DNA of 9,148 bases. Source: an uncultured Opitutia bacterium. GTDB lineage: Bacteria; Verrucomicrobiota; Verrucomicrobiia; Opitutales; UBA953. Under the pieces are notes generated by a model. It did not search any database. It saw only the letters and a program-made list of their open reading frames with translations, and was not told the origin of the DNA. The stretch lies in the NCBI GenBank assembly GCA_903957465.1, contig CAJBPJ010000221.1, positions 1 through 9,148 on the forward strand, in the 5' to 3' direction. Position 1 is the first letter of the stretch. The number at the start of each line of letters is the position of its first letter. The translations under genes and the position numbers were made by a program. Below, one piece after another: positions 7,046 through 9,148 of this stretch.

Positions 7046-8499
7046 TTGCCTTGAGACTTAACCCACGTTTTGAGCCATTCGATACCACCGGCTTCATCGG
7101 TAAAGACGCCATCGAGCTGAGCTTCAAAGGCTGCATCTAGGGCAGCCGAAAACCAGGGCTGAGGGGAATGTCCAAGCGCAATCAAATGCCGTCCAAGTGC
7201 CAAGCGCTTCGGCGCATTCGCAGTGATGGCCAGGGCATGAGCTTTTTCAGAAAGCCATGCACCTTGGGGTGAGACTTCGTTGGCAGGGAAATAGGTACCG
7301 CGGCCTTTGCGGTCGGCATTATCCACACGAATAAGTCGATCGATGCGACCGACCTTGGCTGCCAAGCGACGCACACCGGCATCACCTGCTTGTGCTTTCC
7401 AAAGTTCATAAGGTGCCGCGTGCCAGCGTACGAGGGGCAACACGGAGTCGATGATTTCACGGTGCTGCGTCATTCGCTCCAAGAAAATCCGCGCAATGGG
7501 TTCGCCCGCTTGCTCGTGACCGTAAGCATGGATACGTCCATCGCTTTCCACTTTACTACAGGTAGCTTTACCGAGGTCGTGCAATAGTACCGCCCAGCCG
7601 ACAATGAGGTCTTCTTTTTCATCGCCCAGTCGTTCGGCTGCAAAGGCATCGAGACACAGTGCGGTATGCTTCCAGACATCGCCCTCAGGATGCCACTCAG
7701 GATCCTGGGCAACGCCCACCACGGCATGTAGTTCGGGGAAGAAACGCGACCAGCCACAGGCGTGCAGAAAATCTAGACCAGCCGAGGGTTTAACGCCGCG
7801 GAGCAAAAGCTTACACCATTCTTCATAGACTCTCTCGGGACTAATCTCTTTTGGTGTCAGTGTCGCACAGAGGGCGATTGTTTCGGGAGCGACTGTAAAT
7901 CCAAAGCGGGCGGCAAACTGCATCGCGCGAAGTACGCGCAAGGGGTCTTCGGCAAATTTATCGGAGACATGCCGCAAGCGCTTAGCGGCTAAATCCGCAA
8001 CACCGCCCCAAGGGTCGATGAGTTCGCCTGAACGCGGATCCCAAAGAAGTGCGTTAACCGTAAAGTCGCGACGGGTGGCAGCTTCGGCGGGTGACATTTT
8101 GGGATCACCTTCGATGGCAAAATCGCGGTGGCCTGAGCCGATTTGATTTTCACGGCGAGGCAGCGAGACGTCGATTGGGTGTCCTTTAATTTTTAAAACG
8201 CCAAATGCGGCACCGACATGAATGACCGCAAAACTTTTCCGCAGGGCTGATTCGATAGCCTTGGGTTCTAAACCGTAAACTTCGACATCGACATCTTTCG
8301 CGTGGATCCCGAGGAGTGCATCACGGACACACCCACCCACGAGCAAGGGACGTCCACCCGCTTCGGAAAGTAAGCGAACCACTTCGCCAACGGCGGCGAG
8401 TTCACCCGTGAAGGGAATGAGCTGTGGGCGGATATCTGGCACGTCTTTAGGGATGCGTAGGGAATCGTCGGAGGCAAGGCAGGCGTTTGTCGCTTCCAC
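7042..8499 (-). CDS. cca: CCA tRNA nucleotidyltransferase (class II, with HD domain)
   Basis: Adds or repairs the 3' CCA of tRNAs without a nucleic-acid template. Motifs in order (485 residues from GTG 8499): GGCVRD (55-60) with catalytic D69 and D71 in KDVDVEVY; RRDFTVNA (143-150) for ribose contact; DPWGGVADL (162-170); and EDPLR (184-188), the EDxxR amino-acid template that selects ATP/CTP. An HD domain follows, with WKHT (H278) and LLHDLGK (H307, D308), as in E. coli Cca where it gives phosphatase/phosphodiesterase activity. A CC-only or A-only adding enzyme cannot be excluded by eye. The first 45 or so residues before the nucleotidyltransferase fold are longer than usual, so the start may be internal, for example GTG at 8442. 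An AGG lies about 12 bases before GTG 8499. Tag follows with a 4-base overlap, and yciH diverges from it. Confidence 0.93.
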   Translation of the reverse strand: MEATNACLASDDSLRIPKDVPDIRPQLIPFTGELAAVGEVVRLLSEAGGRPLLVGGCVRDALLGIHAKDVDVEVYGLEPKAIESALRKSFAVIHVGAAFGVLKIKGHPIDVSLPRRENQIGSGHRDFAIEGDPKMSPAEAATRRDFTVNALLWDPRSGELIDPWGGVADLAAKRLRHVSDKFAEDPLRVLRAMQFAARFGFTVAPETIALCATLTPKEISPERVYEEWCKLLLRGVKPSAGLDFLHACGWSRFFPELHAVVGVAQDPEWHPEGDVWKHTALCLDAFAAERLGDEKEDLIVGWAVLLHDLGKATCSKVESDGRIHAYGHEQAGEPIARIFLERMTQHREIIDSVLPLVRWHAAPYELWKAQAGDAGVRRLAAKVGRIDRLIRVDNADRKGRGTYFPANEVSPQGAWLSEKAHALAITANAPKRLALGRHLIALGHSPQPWFSAALDAAFEAQLDGVFTDEAGGIEWLKTWVKSQGK

Positions 8500-8528
8500 T
8501 TTACGCCAACCTGACTTAATTCACTGCC

Positions 8529-8858
8529 ATGGGAGATAACCCCTTTGAACGTCTCGATGGACAAGGCTTGCCCCCAAGGCCTCCTGCGAAAGCAGCCGCC
8601 CCTACCCCAAAGCCTAAATTAGGGAAAATAAACCTGCGCTATGAACGTGCCGGTCGCGGGGGCAAAGAAGTCACCTTGCTCGAGGGCCTATGGATCGAAT
8701 CCCAGGAAGCACGTATGCGTAACCTACTGTTACTTGATTTGAAGAAAGCTTTGGGGACCGGCGGCGCCCTTGAAGATCGCGTCATCGTACTCCAAGGCGA
8801 TCGACGCGAAACAGCGAAGGCTTGGCTAGTTAAACACGGGTTTACGACAAACCTCTGA
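8529..8858 (+). CDS. yciH: SUI1/eIF1-like translation factor (YciH family)
   Basis: Small bacterial homologue of eukaryotic initiation factor eIF1, which monitors start-codon and initiator-tRNA fidelity on the small ribosomal subunit; bacterial members are dispensable and linked to stress-time translation. Of 109 residues, 1-33 are a Pro/Ala/Lys-rich tail (PPRPPAKAAAPTPKPK) and about 35-105 form the SUI1 fold: RYERAGRGGKEVTLLEGL, LKKALGTGGA (71-80), then RVIVLQGDRRETAKAWL and the closing helix with KHGF. GTGGA and QGDRR are the most typical motifs. Length matches E. coli YciH (108). ATG 8529 is the first start after an in-frame stop at 8517, and has no Shine-Dalgarno sequence. It diverges from cca across only 29 bases. 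A terminator-like hairpin lies about 100 bases after the stop. Confidence 0.92.
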   Translation: MGDNPFERLDGQGLPPRPPAKAAAPTPKPKLGKINLRYERAGRGGKEVTLLEGLWIESQEARMRNLLLLDLKKALGTGGALEDRVIVLQGDRRETAKAWLVKHGFTTNL

Positions 8859-8961
8859 GGGCAAGGGGTGCGGGGATGTGGCTGGTGCGCTGGATGGCTG
8901 GTTGGATTAGCGGGATTAGAGGTGCTAGCGGGAGAGAGCTCGCTGCGTCTGCTACCACTAT

Positions 8962-8981
8962 AGCCCCGCAGGGGCTTCTTT
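8962..8981 (+). terminator. Probable rho-independent terminator after yciH
   Basis: AGCCCC GCA GGGGCT makes a 6-bp, nearly all-GC stem (8962-8967 with 8971-8976) with a 3-base loop, followed by TCTTT. The T-run is short and broken, and the hairpin lies about 100 bases past the yciH stop, so efficiency is uncertain. It is the best terminator candidate in the window. Confidence 0.5.
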
Positions 8982-9005
8982 AGTCCTTAGTCTTAGCCTT
9001 TAGTC
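8979..9005 (+). repeat. Degenerate heptamer repeat (TTTAGTC-like, four units)
   Basis: Four consecutive units TTTAGTC, CTTAGTC, TTAGCC and TTTAGTC directly follow the hairpin. The units are short and one is a base shorter, so this may be a small slippage product. No function is apparent. Confidence 0.45.
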
Positions 9006-9011
9006 TCTCCA

Positions 9012-9053
9012 TGCCCCTTCCCGCTTCCTGCTTGCCCCTTCCCATTTCCTTTG
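9012..9053 (+). repeat. Imperfect 21-base tandem repeat, two units
   Basis: Units 9012-9032 and 9033-9053 both begin TGCCCCTTCCC and share TTCCT at the same offset; 16 of 21 positions match. The tract is pyrimidine-rich and lies 20 bases before the tRNA gene. Confidence 0.55.
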
Positions 9054-9072
9054 GCTAAGAAGGTAAACCCGC

Positions 9073-9148
9073 GGATGGGTAGCTCAGCTGGTTAGAGCGG
9101 CTCGTTTACATCGAGTAGGTCGTGGGTTCGAATCCCTCCCCGTCCACC
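9073..9148 (+). tRNA. tRNA-Val (anticodon UAC), last base of CCA outside the window
   Basis: Folds as a full cloverleaf. The acceptor stem is GGATGGG (9073-9079) with CCCGTCC (9139-9145), one T-G pair; D-stem GCTC/GAGC; anticodon stem GCTCG/CGAGT with loop TTTACAT and anticodon TAC at 9107-9109; variable loop AGGTC; T-arm 9122-9138 with loop TTCGAAT. The discriminator base is A (9146), followed by CC at the window end, so CCA is probably encoded. The anticodon reads GUA and other valine codons. One oddity is a T-T mismatch in the T-stem (9123 against 9137). The cca gene nearby would then serve mainly in CCA repair for this tRNA. Confidence 0.93.

Larger units (their letters stand above)
8859..9072. 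other. Non-coding spacer between yciH and tRNA-Val
   Basis: No convincing coding frame. The + strand is G-rich with few C up to about 8940 (GGATTAG occurs at 8904 and 8913), then switches to C/T-rich with few G from about 8977 to 9050. A hairpin sits near the switch, followed by two sets of degenerate short repeats. A promoter for the tRNA must lie here or further upstream, but I see no good -35/-10 pair. Confidence 0.6.

Noticed and set aside
8859..8935. Possible G-quadruplex in the G-rich tract after yciH
   Set aside because: Only three G-runs of three or more lie close together (8859, 8865, 8872); the next are tens of bases away.
8979..9053. CRISPR-like array
   Set aside because: The repeats are 7 and 21 bases, degenerate, directly adjacent and without spacers, and there are no cas genes.

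Overview
The window is an ordinary stretch of bacterial chromosome, densely packed with mostly housekeeping genes and with a balanced base composition. The gene families (a bacterial SUI1/YciH protein, a YhhQ-type transporter, a class II CCA-adding enzyme, a Tag glycosylase and a large secreted protein of no recognised family), together with the near absence of Shine-Dalgarno sequences, would suit a Verrucomicrobiota/Opitutae-like Gram-negative organism. That assignment is a low-confidence inference, because no single gene here is diagnostic.

Layout, left to right. (1) A small tandem-ACT-domain protein on the + strand, possibly cut by the window edge, faces (2) an M42 metallo-aminopeptidase on the - strand. 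Their stop codons lie within one short hairpin. (3) Divergent from the peptidase is an 867-residue protein with a signal peptide that I cannot assign to a family. It is followed on the same strand by (4) a class I CPD photolyase (phrB) and (5) a queuosine-precursor transporter (yhhQ). (6) The yhhQ end overlaps the end of tag (3-methyladenine-DNA glycosylase I) on the - strand. Tag is the downstream member of a coupled pair with (7) cca (tRNA nucleotidyltransferase), the two overlapping by 4 bases (GTGA). (8) Divergent from cca, with only 29 bases between the assigned starts, is a SUI1/eIF1-like protein (yciH). (9) A 214-base non-coding stretch follows, with a terminator-like hairpin and short degenerate repeats. 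(10) The window ends inside the CCA tail of a tRNA-Val(UAC) gene.

Several products serve tRNA or translation (cca, yhhQ, yciH, tRNA-Val) and two repair DNA (phrB, tag). This looks like the usual mixture of a bacterial core region rather than a dedicated system. I found no phage, transposon, CRISPR, toxin-antitoxin or defence genes. The items most worth a second look are the unassigned secreted protein, the shortened first ACT repeat, the general lack of ribosome binding sites, the very short cca/yciH divergent gap, and the repeat-bearing, strand-skewed spacer before the tRNA.
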